DNA from: Candidatus Aenigmatarchaeota archaeon
GTDB lineage: Archaea; Aenigmatarchaeota; Aenigmatarchaeia; QMZP01
Length of the DNA stretch: 6,603 nucleotides
Direction: 5' to 3'
Assembly (NCBI GenBank): GCA_003663415.1
Contig: QMZY01000046.1
Coordinates: forward strand, 1-6,603
Notes under the pieces: model-generated
Seen by the model: only the letters and a program-made list of their open reading frames with translations
What the model was told of the DNA's origin: nothing
Database searches by the model: none
In this document: positions 1-6,216 of the stretch, piece after piece
How the letters are laid out: the number at the start of each line of letters is the position of its first letter
Position numbering within the stretch: the first letter of the stretch is position 1
Translations under genes and position numbers: made by a program

Positions 1-234
1 GCTTACATGCTTTACGGATTAAATGTTTGGGGATTGCCGCTCTATTCTGTCGGGTATGTGAATCTTTTGCAATGGATTCTATTGGCAGGCACAAGCGTGC
101 CTATGGCGCAGGCAGGCGCACATATAGCGCACAAAATAAACCCAAAATCATTAAAGTGGATTTTTATTCTGGTTATGATTTACATGGGATTGAAAATGAT
201 TGGTGTTTTCTCCTGGCTCGGTTTGCCCATATGA
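1..234 (+). CDS. TauE/SafE-family membrane permease, C-terminal end (5'-partial)
   Basis: The reading frame is open from the first base of the window and ends in TGA at 232-234, so only the last 77 residues are visible and the true start lies upstream. The fragment has two hydrophobic stretches joined by a short polar loop (HKINPKS). The pattern GYVNLLQW..AGTSVPMAQAGAHIAHKI followed by a final membrane helix resembles the C-terminal repeat of TauE/SafE (DUF81) proteins, where the usual form is GYVNL...TSV..AP.GA.LAHRL. Family members are integral membrane proteins proposed to export sulfite, sulfoacetate or other small organic anions; the substrate cannot be told from this piece. The gene converges on cdc48 across a 103-nt spacer. 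Family assignment is fairly firm; specific function is unknown. Confidence 0.8.
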   Translation, partial: AYMLYGLNVWGLPLYSVGYVNLLQWILLAGTSVPMAQAGAHIAHKINPKSLKWIFILVMIYMGLKMIGVFSWLGLPI

Positions 235-283
235 AAAATTCGGTAAGAACATATACAATTTTCATAGACATGGTTTTAGCTTT

Positions 284-301
284 AACAACAGGTTTGTTGT
301 T
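284..301. terminator. Candidate terminator hairpin between convergent genes
   Basis: AACAACA (284-290) and TGTTGTT (295-301) form a perfect 7-bp inverted repeat around a GGTT loop, midway between the permease stop (234) and the cdc48 stop (338). On the + strand it leads into TTTCCTT. On the - strand a T-rich stretch (ATTTTTGTATT) lies just before it. The position between two convergent genes suits a shared transcription end. Archaeal termination depends mainly on oligo-T tracts rather than hairpins, so the hairpin role is uncertain. The rest of 235-337 shows no other feature. Confidence 0.4.
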
Positions 302-337
302 TCCTTAATACAAAAATATCAGCTCGAAGATAAAACC

Positions 338-2596
338 TCATCCTACGTATTGAGCTTCCCTGTTTTCTTCTTTCAGGGACTGTTGTTTTATTCTTTCTGA
401 GATTTTCTGGTAAAATTTCACAAGTTCTGGAGTAATTGAGGGTCTGATTTTTTTCAGGGCGTTTTCAAAGTCTTTTTTGGTGACTGCCTTTGCTCTGAAG
501 CTTTTTCTTAAAGCCTCTAACCCAGCCTCTCTCACAAGAGCTTCCAAATCAGCTCCTGAACAGCCTTCTGTTTCCTTTGCGAGTTTTTTGAGATTCACGT
601 CTTTGGAAAGAGGCATATCTCTGGTGTGCACTTTCAGGATTTCAAGCCTTGCCTTTTCATCAGGAGCGGGAACAAAGATTTGTCTGTCAAACCTTCCCGG
701 TCTTAACAGAGCCGGGTCCAATATGTCTGGCCTGTTGGTAGCAGCAATGACAACCACGTTATGCAGTTCTTCTAAACCAGACATCTCTGTTAATATCTGT
801 GAAACAACGTTCTCGTTCACCCTTGTTCCTGCTGAAATACCTCTTGCAGGCGCAAGGGAATCAATTTCATCGAAGAATATAACAGTAGGAGCAACCTGTC
901 TTGCTTTTTTAAATATTTCTCTTATGTGCTTCTCGCTCTCACCAACCCATTTTGAAAACACTTCCGGACCTTTTATTGAGATGAAATTGGCATCAGACTC
1001 GTTTGCAACAGCCTTTGCCAATAAGGTTTTACCTGTTCCGGGCGGTCCGTACAAAAGAATTCCTTTTGGTGGTTTAATGCCCAATCTCTTAAACGAATCA
1101 GGATGCTTTAAAGGCCATTCAACAATTTCCTGAAGCGTTTTCTTTACGTTTTCCAGACCCCCTATGTCTTTCCATCTCACTTTAGGAACTTCAACAAGAA
1201 CCTCTCTCATTGCGGATGGTTCTACTATTTTCAATGCATTTTCAAAATCTCTTTTCGTCACTCTTAACTTTTCAAGAACCTCCGGAGGAAGCTCCTCCTC
1301 TTTTTTCCAGGAAATCTGCGGCAGAACTCTTCTCAAAGCAAGCATAGCGGCTTCCTTGCACAAAGCTTCCAGGTCTGCTCCGACAAAACCATATGTTACA
1401 GAAGCCAGCCACTCCAAACTCACATCATCTTCCAATGGCATGTTTCTGGTGTGTATTTGCAGGATTTCCTTCCTTCCTTTTTGGTCAGGAACTCCGATTT
1501 CTATTTCCCTGTCAAATCTCCCCGGTCTGCGAAGAGCCGGGTCCAGTGCGTTGGGCCTATTGGTAGCGGCGATAACTATTACTTTTCCTCTGGACTTCAA
1601 CCCGTCCATTAGAGTAAGAATCTGCGAAACCACCCTTCTTTCCACTTCCCCGCTTACTTCTTCCCTTTTTGGAGCAATCGCGTCAATCTCATCAATAAAT
1701 ATTACAGCCGGTGCGTTTTTTTCAGCTTCTTCAAAAACCTTTCTTAGGTTTTCTTCGGATTGACCATACCACTTGCTCATAATTTCAGGCCCATTGATGG
1801 AGAAAAAACTCGCTCCAGACTCGTTTGCAACAGCTTTCGCTAACAAAGTTTTACCTGTTCCGGGCGGTCCGTACAACAAAACCCCCTTGGGCGGCTCTAT
1901 ACCAAGCCTTGTGAAAAGTTCAGGGTGCCTTAAAGGAAGCTCAACCATTTCCCTGATTTTCTGAATAGCATCATGCAAACCGCCTATATCTTCATAAGTT
2001 ATGGTTGGTATTGCTTTCTCTTCAATCTCAACAGCTTCAGGTCTTATTTCCACATCTGTGATATCAGTAACCTGAACTATGCCGTCAGGAACCGTAGAAA
2101 CAACAGCGAGTTTTGTTTCCCCGGGTATTGGAGCAAAAAATATTTCTTCAATATCAAAGAAATCTTCGAAAGGACTTCCTCTTCTGTGCTTAACTACAGG
2201 AAAGGGAGCAACAATATCACCTTTTGTTAAAGGTCTCATGAAGAGATTTTTTTTCATTAACTCAGGATTAACCTGGAGAATTATTCCCTTTTCAGCCGGA
2301 GCAAGAACGACCCTTTTCGCTTCCTTTACGTTTGCTTTCCTTACTTTAATCATCTCCCCGACACCAATTCCCGCATTCCTTCTGGTTATTCCGTCCATTC
2401 TTATAATATTTAGACCGATGTCGACAGGATAGCTTCTTACAGCAATCGCGCCTGTTTTTCTCTGACCTTCAAGCTCAACCACATCGCTCTCCCTTATTCC
2501 AAGCGTCTGCATGATTTTTGTATCTATCCTAACAATACCTCTGCCGAATTCTTCTCTGTCTGTCAATTCCCCAACCTTTAAGCTTATTTCTGTCAT
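338..2596 (-). CDS. cdc48: Cdc48/VAT-type AAA+ ATPase (p97/VCP orthologue), unfoldase/segregase
   Basis: A 752-residue protein with the full archaeal Cdc48 layout and the family's usual length. Residues 1-190 form the N domain (double-psi barrel then a small beta barrel) that binds substrates and adaptors. The D1 ATPase covers about 200-465, with Walker A GPPGTGKT at 243-250, Walker B IDEID at 301-305, sensor N346, arginine fingers R357/R360 and pore loop KWYG at 275-278. The D2 ATPase covers about 475-720, with Walker A at 517-524, Walker B FDEID at 575-579, sensor N621, fingers R632/R635 and pore loop KWVG at 549-552. Every catalytic residue is present in both rings, so both should hydrolyse ATP. 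By homology it is a cytosolic hexamer that threads and unfolds proteins and may feed the 20S proteasome. The C-terminus ends QYVG, not the usual HbYX form. It starts 21 nt after the zinc-ribbon gene with a GGTGA motif just upstream, implying translation from a shared mRNA. No intein interrupts it. Confidence 0.97.
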   Translation of the reverse strand: MTEISLKVGELTDREEFGRGIVRIDTKIMQTLGIRESDVVELEGQRKTGAIAVRSYPVDIGLNIIRMDGITRRNAGIGVGEMIKVRKANVKEAKRVVLAPAEKGIILQVNPELMKKNLFMRPLTKGDIVAPFPVVKHRRGSPFEDFFDIEEIFFAPIPGETKLAVVSTVPDGIVQVTDITDVEIRPEAVEIEEKAIPTITYEDIGGLHDAIQKIREMVELPLRHPELFTRLGIEPPKGVLLYGPPGTGKTLLAKAVANESGASFFSINGPEIMSKWYGQSEENLRKVFEEAEKNAPAVIFIDEIDAIAPKREEVSGEVERRVVSQILTLMDGLKSRGKVIVIAATNRPNALDPALRRPGRFDREIEIGVPDQKGRKEILQIHTRNMPLEDDVSLEWLASVTYGFVGADLEALCKEAAMLALRRVLPQISWKKEEELPPEVLEKLRVTKRDFENALKIVEPSAMREVLVEVPKVRWKDIGGLENVKKTLQEIVEWPLKHPDSFKRLGIKPPKGILLYGPPGTGKTLLAKAVANESDANFISIKGPEVFSKWVGESEKHIREIFKKARQVAPTVIFFDEIDSLAPARGISAGTRVNENVVSQILTEMSGLEELHNVVVIAATNRPDILDPALLRPGRFDRQIFVPAPDEKARLEILKVHTRDMPLSKDVNLKKLAKETEGCSGADLEALVREAGLEALRKSFRAKAVTKKDFENALKKIRPSITPELVKFYQKISERIKQQSLKEENREAQYVG

Positions 2597-2599
2597 ATT

Positions 2600-2604
2600 T
2601 CACC
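2600..2604 (-). promoter_or_regulatory. Shine-Dalgarno motif of cdc48
   Basis: Read on the - strand this is GGTGA, three bases before the ATG at 2594-2596. It complements the UCACC of the archaeal 16S rRNA tail. It supports the chosen start and is the only convincing ribosome binding site I see in the window. The spacing is a little short. cdc48 also lacks a TATA box at the distance seen for the other genes, which fits translation as the second gene of a transcript. Confidence 0.6.
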
Positions 2605-2617
2605 AATATATTTGGAA

Positions 2618-2884
2618 TCAGAAGAATTTAAGACTTTCTGCCGGTTCGTCTTTAACTGTTTCTATTTGCATGTGCTCTTGGGTCTGCTGAAATCGCTGGG
2701 TTTGAACTGGTTCCCTTTTTCTGGAACCCAAGTCATCATAAACAAGTCTGCTGAATCTCTCTGAACACGCCCTGCAAACATACACCGCTTTGATTAAAAT
2801 CTTTACAGGGTCTGTTTCAGAAAGAATCTGAACAAGCTCTTCTTCTGAAAGATACGCTCCGCCGCCACACTTAGGACATTCCAT
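2618..2884 (-). CDS. Small zinc-ribbon protein of unknown function
   Basis: An 88-residue protein that I cannot assign to a named family. It has two CxxC knuckles, C3-P-K-C6 and C37-R-A-C40, separated by about 30 residues of predicted helix and strand (SEEELVQILSETDPVKI). This is the layout of a four-cysteine zinc ribbon. After the second knuckle comes a conserved-looking stretch (FSRLVYDDLGSRK) and then a polar, glutamine-rich, probably disordered tail from about residue 56, ending in LKFF. There is no signal peptide or membrane segment, so it is probably cytosolic. Ribbons of this type bind nucleic acid or protein partners. The gene lies 31 nt after mcm and 21 nt before cdc48 on the same strand. 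A TATA-like box sits 20 nt before the ATG and no ribosome binding site is seen, suggesting a leaderless mRNA that also carries cdc48. It could be a partner of either ATPase; that is inference. Confidence 0.85.
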   Translation of the reverse strand: MECPKCGGGAYLSEEELVQILSETDPVKILIKAVYVCRACSERFSRLVYDDLGSRKREPVQTQRFQQTQEHMQIETVKDEPAESLKFF

Positions 2885-2904
2885 AAATATTACTTGAGCA
2901 AAGG

Positions 2905-2912
2905 ATTATAAA
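2905..2912 (-). promoter_or_regulatory. TATA-like box for the zinc-ribbon/cdc48 pair
   Basis: Reads TTTATAAT on the - strand inside the 31-nt gap after mcm, with 20 nt between it and the ATG at 2884. Archaeal TATA boxes lie about 26 nt before the transcription start, so transcription would begin at or next to the start codon. No Shine-Dalgarno motif is present, consistent with a leaderless transcript. AT-rich spacers make chance matches common, but the spacing agrees with four other genes in the window. Confidence 0.5.
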
Positions 2913-2915
2913 TAA

Positions 2916-4919
2916 TTATACCTTCTGAACATAACCAGGCGTTGGCTCAAAAAGCATACCTTCTCTCTTAAGTTTTTCCAGAATTTCATCCACCTCTTCG
3001 ACGCCTTCCTTTTTTGCCAAAGCTTCAATATCCTCGATTTTAACCTCTTTTTTCACAGCAGAAAGCTCATTTATGATATCCAGCACTATTTTTATTTTGC
3101 TTCTTTCGCTCGATGTTGTTGTTGCCCCCTCAGCTCTGTCAACATCTATCTGCCCTGTTTCCGGGTCAAAACCCAACTGTCTTAATGAAAAGCGCATAAG
3201 TTTTATTGCCCTTTGAGCATCTTCTTTTCTAACGGTATCGCTTAGCTGGATTTTTGCAGAAGCCTCTGCTAATCTCATTAATGCTTCAAACTGCCTTAAA
3301 GTAATGGGTATAGGCATATTAACACCTTCTGCTTTTTTTCTTGTTTTTATGTAAAACCTTTTCAGAATCTTTCCTGCTTCTTCAGAAAGCTCTGGCAAAC
3401 ATTTTTCTTTTGCGTATGCAATGTATTTCCTGATAAATTCAGGTTCTAGTTTTGGTTTTGCTTCTTCATAATCCTCATCTTGTCTTGCCCTCAAAACATG
3501 TTCAACTATTTTTTTGTCCTTTTCTGAATCAGGCACGTCTCTTAATGCAAACTTTAAATCAAACCTGCTTAGAAGGGTTTCGGGTATGTTTATTTGCTTT
3601 GATATAGGAAGATATGTATCAAACCTGCTGAATTTCGGGTTGCCGCCAGCCAAAACAGAGGTTTTGGCAGGAAGCGTTGCCACTATAGAAGCTTTTGCTA
3701 TGCTTATGCTTCCTTGCTCCAAAGCCTCGTGCATGGCTACTTGGTCATCCGCGCTCATTTTTTCAAACTCATCAACTGAAAGCAAACCCTTGTTTGCTAA
3801 AACCAAAGCTCCTGCCTCTAAAACCCAGCCACCCATAAACTGCTCGTCTTTTGTAACCGTTGCTGTAAGACCTGCACCTGTAACACCTTTACCAGAAACA
3901 TATTTTCCTCTTGGAACAATTTCTGGAACCAGTTTAAGGAGCTGGGATTTTCCTGACGCGGGGTCTCCTATCAAAAGAATGTGAATGTCGCCTCTAAAAT
4001 GTGTTCCGTCTTTAAGCTTTCTTGGCACACCGCCAAACAACTGAAGAATTATGGATTCTTTTACCTCTCTCAAACCATACAAAGAAGGTGCAAGCGAATC
4101 AACAAACATATCATAAACATCATCTCTTTTTGCAAGCTCTTTTATTTTTTTCTCATCTTCCTTTGTTATTTCAAGCTTCTCCCATCCTGTTTCTTTTGGT
4201 TCAACGTGATTTGCTTCCATATAAAAATCAAGCTTAACCGAGTATTGCTTTCCTTTGGGTATTTCCCTTAAAATGCCTGTTATTTTAAGCCTGTTTCCAG
4301 GGTCTGTCATCCTTCTTCCTTCAGGCGAAACCAGCTCATCTGTAAGCCGTACGGTTACTTGAGAAGGCTTTTCACCTTCTGTCAATTCAAACGGCTCCTC
4401 TATAACAATCCATCTCATATCTATCATTTCCTTGTCAATCTGTTTCAGGTCCTTTCTGTTTCCGCAATTGCATGCCCACGGTTTTCTTATAAAACCAAAC
4501 CTGACGGGCTCCTTTATCTTATCTCCGCATTCGCCGCACTCCCATATTGTTGCAACTATTTCAGGTCTTATTTCAGAAGCCTTTCTCACTACACCCTCAA
4601 CTGATATGAATTTTCCTATGTGCTTTGCCCTTAAATCACGGATGTTTACGGATTCAGGAAGGTCTTTTACTCTTAATGTTAAAGGTTTCTCAGGGTTTAT
4701 TTCCTTCATTACCTCGTTTACAGTTTCAAAAAACTCATCCGGCTTTTCCAGCAACAAATCTCCAAGTTCGGGACTGAATTTATCTAAAACAGAAAAATCA
4801 ATTACAAGAGATTTGCCCTCTTCGCCGCATTTTATAATTTCTTTTGAATATTTCTTATCAAGGAAAATTCTGAATTTCGCAACAAATTCCGGTATTTTTT
4901 CTTCTGAAAAATTTTTCAT
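2916..4919 (-). CDS. mcm: Archaeal MCM replicative DNA helicase
   Basis: A 667-residue protein of normal archaeal MCM length. The N-terminal part (about 1-240) holds the A domain, the OB fold and a C4 zinc site (C128, C131, C150, C152) used in hexamer and double-hexamer contacts and DNA binding. The AAA+ core (about 265-590) has Walker A GDPASGKS at 318-325, Walker B SVDEF with D383/E384, sensor-1 N427 in GGNPKF, and the arginine finger SRFD with R452. The segment ISIAKASIVATLPAK (about 405-419) fits the pre-sensor-1 hairpin that contacts DNA in the channel. A small winged-helix domain follows at about 605-667. It is the ATP-driven ring that unwinds DNA at the replication fork, working with GINS and a Cdc45/RecJ-like protein, neither of which is in this window. 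The start at 4919 is preceded by a TATA-like box 23 nt upstream and no ribosome binding site. No intein is inserted. Confidence 0.97.
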   Translation of the reverse strand: MKNFSEEKIPEFVAKFRIFLDKKYSKEIIKCGEEGKSLVIDFSVLDKFSPELGDLLLEKPDEFFETVNEVMKEINPEKPLTLRVKDLPESVNIRDLRAKHIGKFISVEGVVRKASEIRPEIVATIWECGECGDKIKEPVRFGFIRKPWACNCGNRKDLKQIDKEMIDMRWIVIEEPFELTEGEKPSQVTVRLTDELVSPEGRRMTDPGNRLKITGILREIPKGKQYSVKLDFYMEANHVEPKETGWEKLEITKEDEKKIKELAKRDDVYDMFVDSLAPSLYGLREVKESIILQLFGGVPRKLKDGTHFRGDIHILLIGDPASGKSQLLKLVPEIVPRGKYVSGKGVTGAGLTATVTKDEQFMGGWVLEAGALVLANKGLLSVDEFEKMSADDQVAMHEALEQGSISIAKASIVATLPAKTSVLAGGNPKFSRFDTYLPISKQINIPETLLSRFDLKFALRDVPDSEKDKKIVEHVLRARQDEDYEEAKPKLEPEFIRKYIAYAKEKCLPELSEEAGKILKRFYIKTRKKAEGVNMPIPITLRQFEALMRLAEASAKIQLSDTVRKEDAQRAIKLMRFSLRQLGFDPETGQIDVDRAEGATTTSSERSKIKIVLDIINELSAVKKEVKIEDIEALAKKEGVEEVDEILEKLKREGMLFEPTPGYVQKV

Positions 4920-4942
4920 AGTATAAAAAATTAAAATTTAGA

Positions 4943-4950
4943 TTTTTAAA
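4943..4950 (-). promoter_or_regulatory. TATA-like box for mcm
   Basis: Reads TTTAAAAA on the - strand, with 23 nt to the mcm ATG, in the 39-nt gap after the nucleotidyltransferase gene. No Shine-Dalgarno motif precedes the ATG. The spacing predicts a leaderless transcript, so mcm may be transcribed on its own and not only by read-through. The bases between the box and the ATG include a run of six T on the - strand (4925-4930 region), which could also help end the upstream transcript. Confidence 0.45.
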
Positions 4951-4958
4951 CATTGTTT

Positions 4959-5714
4959 TCAGTTATCTTCATGCGATTCGAAGCTTTTTATGGCTTCCTG
5001 ATACGTTTCATGTGTTCCTATATCAAACCATTTTTCTTTAAAAGTAAACCCATGAACTGTGGTTTTGTCTTTCAACCACTCGATAAAAAACCCAAGAGCG
5101 TCAGGATTGTTTTTTCCCTCTATATATTCATGTATCATATTTAGCATCTCTTTTGGGAAAAGATACACAGCTGTTGAGGCAAGGGTTGATTTGGGGTTGT
5201 CTGGTTTTTCTTGAAACTCTATAACTTTTCCATGTTCATCCAAAACACACACACCGTATTTGCCTCTGACCTTTTCCGGATTTTCCATATCAAAAAAGGC
5301 CATTACAGGGGTTCGTTTTTCCTTGAAAAAATTCACAAAATCCTCAAGACTAAAACCAAAAAGATTATCTCCACCTACAATTAAGAGGTCATCATCAATC
5401 CCTTCTTTTTCTATGAAAAATTTCAAGGCTCCTATGGAACCAAGTTTCTCCTCTTCTTTTCTCGCTGGCTCAACCACAAGGTTAATTTTTTTGTTTGTTT
5501 TTTCTGAAAATCTATTAATCCATTCTCTGAAATCTTTTTCAAACCTTTGATTGGTTGAAACGTGAACAGAATCTATATCGGAAAGGTTTTCTAATTTTTC
5601 CATTATATGTTCTATTACAGGTCTGCCTTTAACAGGAAGCAAAACCTTTGGATAATCCTTTGTTAAAGGCCACATCCTTTTTGCAAAACCTCCAGCCAAA
5701 ATAATTGCTTTCAT
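4959..5714 (-). CDS. NDP-sugar nucleotidyltransferase (glucose-1-phosphate thymidylyl/uridylyl-type)
   Basis: A 251-residue single-domain protein of the NTP_transferase family. It joins a nucleoside triphosphate to a sugar-1-phosphate, giving an NDP-sugar and pyrophosphate, and supplies precursors for surface polysaccharide, glycolipid or protein glycosylation in the cytosol. The N-terminal signature is LAGGFAKRMWPLT (6-18) followed by YPKVLLPV (21-28); R13 and K23 are the expected catalytic residues. LGSIGAL (91-97) is the nucleotide-binding loop. VGGDN (113-117) gives the metal-binding D116, EKP lies at 169-171, and WFDIGT (229-234) supplies the second acidic residue D231. There is no C-terminal left-handed helix domain, so no acetyltransferase or trimerisation arm. 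The usual GxGTR is GFAKR here, a variant I associate with archaeal members. The exact sugar and nucleotide cannot be read from the sequence. It is divergent from the 98-aa membrane protein and 39 nt upstream of mcm, with no clear link to replication. Confidence 0.9.
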   Translation of the reverse strand: MKAIILAGGFAKRMWPLTKDYPKVLLPVKGRPVIEHIMEKLENLSDIDSVHVSTNQRFEKDFREWINRFSEKTNKKINLVVEPARKEEEKLGSIGALKFFIEKEGIDDDLLIVGGDNLFGFSLEDFVNFFKEKRTPVMAFFDMENPEKVRGKYGVCVLDEHGKVIEFQEKPDNPKSTLASTAVYLFPKEMLNMIHEYIEGKNNPDALGFFIEWLKDKTTVHGFTFKEKWFDIGTHETYQEAIKSFESHEDN

Positions 5715-5737
5715 TGATTTTAATTACTATCGGGTGA

Positions 5738-5745
5738 CTTAAAAG
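5738..5745 (-). promoter_or_regulatory. TATA-like box for the nucleotidyltransferase gene
   Basis: Reads CTTTTAAG on the - strand, 23 nt from the ATG at 5714, with no Shine-Dalgarno motif between. Together with the + strand box at 5765-5772 it makes the 80-nt spacer a compact divergent promoter. Confidence 0.5.
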
Positions 5746-5756
5746 CTTTGTGTTGG

Positions 5757-5772
5757 TTTATAAGTTTATAAG
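5757..5772 (+). promoter_or_regulatory. Tandem TATA box for the small membrane protein
   Basis: TTTATAAG occurs twice back to back (5757-5764 and 5765-5772). The second copy ends 22 nt before the ATG at 5795, the right distance for a leaderless archaeal transcript. Its position inside the longer frame that opens at 5750 is the main reason to prefer the 5795 start. Confidence 0.6.
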
Positions 5773-5794
5773 TGGGTTCAAACAAATTATATTT

Positions 5795-6091
5795 ATGGCA
5801 ACAAGAGAATTGAAGAAGATAGACGTAACGAGTTTTGCAATAGTTATAGGTTTGGTACAAGCAGTAATGGGTTTCCTAATGGCAATAATCGGCTCGGTGG
5901 GTTTTTCATTCTTGTCATTTATGGGACCGGCAGCGGGTTCAATGATGGCTTTGGGTGCTTTCGGTTTGCTGGCCGTGATAATTTATCCTGTTGTGTTTTT
6001 CATAGCAGGTTTCATAGGCGCGGCTATCGTTGCAATAGTCTATAACTTCGTGGCTTCAAAGTATAAAGGAATTCTGATCGAGCTGGCATAA
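5795..6091 (+). CDS. Small integral membrane protein, resembles archaeal DUF3566-like proteins
   Basis: A 98-residue protein that begins MATRELKKIDVTS, a short positively charged cytosolic end. A first membrane span follows at about 13-34, then a glycine/alanine-rich hydrophobic stretch at about 44-86 that could form one or two more spans. The C-terminus (YNFVASKYKGILIELA) matches the style of small archaeal membrane proteins that end in GGIEIELE after an LYN motif, sometimes annotated DUF3566; that link is from memory and moderate. Function is unknown. An in-frame ATG at 5750 would add 15 residues, but that region contains the tandem TATA box, so 5795 is the better start. No ribosome binding site is present. 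The gene is divergent from the nucleotidyltransferase. Confidence 0.85.
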   Translation: MATRELKKIDVTSFAIVIGLVQAVMGFLMAIIGSVGFSFLSFMGPAAGSMMALGAFGLLAVIIYPVVFFIAGFIGAAIVAIVYNFVASKYKGILIELA

Positions 6092-6092
6092 A

Positions 6093-6147
6093 CAGAAATT
6101 GTATGAGTATTTAATACAACGTTTGTTTCTGCTTTTGTTAGTAAAAG
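6093..6147 (+). terminator. Candidate terminator region with two inverted repeats
   Basis: Right after the membrane protein stop, CAGAAATTGTAT (6093-6104) pairs with ATACAA (6114-6119) and then TTTCTG (6126-6131) past a 6-nt bulge. A second hairpin, CTTTT (6132-6136) with AAAAG (6143-6147), follows at once. The right side is T-rich (GTTTGTTTCTGCTTTTG), as in archaeal terminators. A short palindrome, GTATT-T-AATAC (6107-6117), overlaps the loop and could instead be a protein-binding site. Nothing else is evident from there to the promoter at 6188. Confidence 0.4.
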
Positions 6148-6187
6148 TATTATTTACGGAATCAGACCGGCAAACCATCTTGTAACC

Positions 6188-6209
6188 TTTTTAAATAAGT
6201 TTTAAATAA
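6188..6209 (+). promoter_or_regulatory. AT-rich promoter with a repeated TATA-like element for the channel gene
   Basis: TTTTAAATAA occurs twice (6189-6198 and 6200-6209), separated by one G. The first copy, read as TTTTTAAA (6188-6195), lies 21 nt before the ATG at 6217 and fits a leaderless promoter. The second is only 7 nt from the ATG, too close to act as a normal TATA box for this gene. Confidence 0.5.
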
Positions 6210-6216
6210 TAATTTT

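Noticed and set aside
1026..1876. The paired identical segments in cdc48 as a mobile or dispersed repeat
   Set aside because: They are in-frame, equally offset and encode the same Walker A motif of the two ATPase domains, so they are an internal domain duplication.
477..1964. Long open frames on the + strand opposite cdc48 (477-1133, 1164-1763, 1773-1964)
   Set aside because: They mirror the conserved AAA+ domains on the other strand, have serine-rich low-information translations and no promoter signals. They are shadows.
338..4919. Inteins in cdc48 or mcm, which are known archaeal insertion targets
   Set aside because: All Walker A, Walker B, sensor and arginine-finger motifs are contiguous, and both proteins have ordinary family length.
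3514..4926. Open frames on the + strand opposite mcm (3514-3984, 3981-4271, 4432-4926)
   Set aside because: The - strand frame is an unmistakable complete MCM. These antisense frames show no recognisable domain.
4959..5714. GFAKR in place of GxGTR as a sign of an inactive nucleotidyltransferase
   Set aside because: The arginine, the PK lysine and both metal-binding aspartates are present, and similar variants occur in archaeal homologues as far as I recall.
5750..5794. Upstream ATG at 5750 as start of the small membrane protein
   Set aside because: It would put the well-spaced TATA box inside the coding region. The 5795 ATG has ideal TATA spacing and gives a family-like N-terminus.
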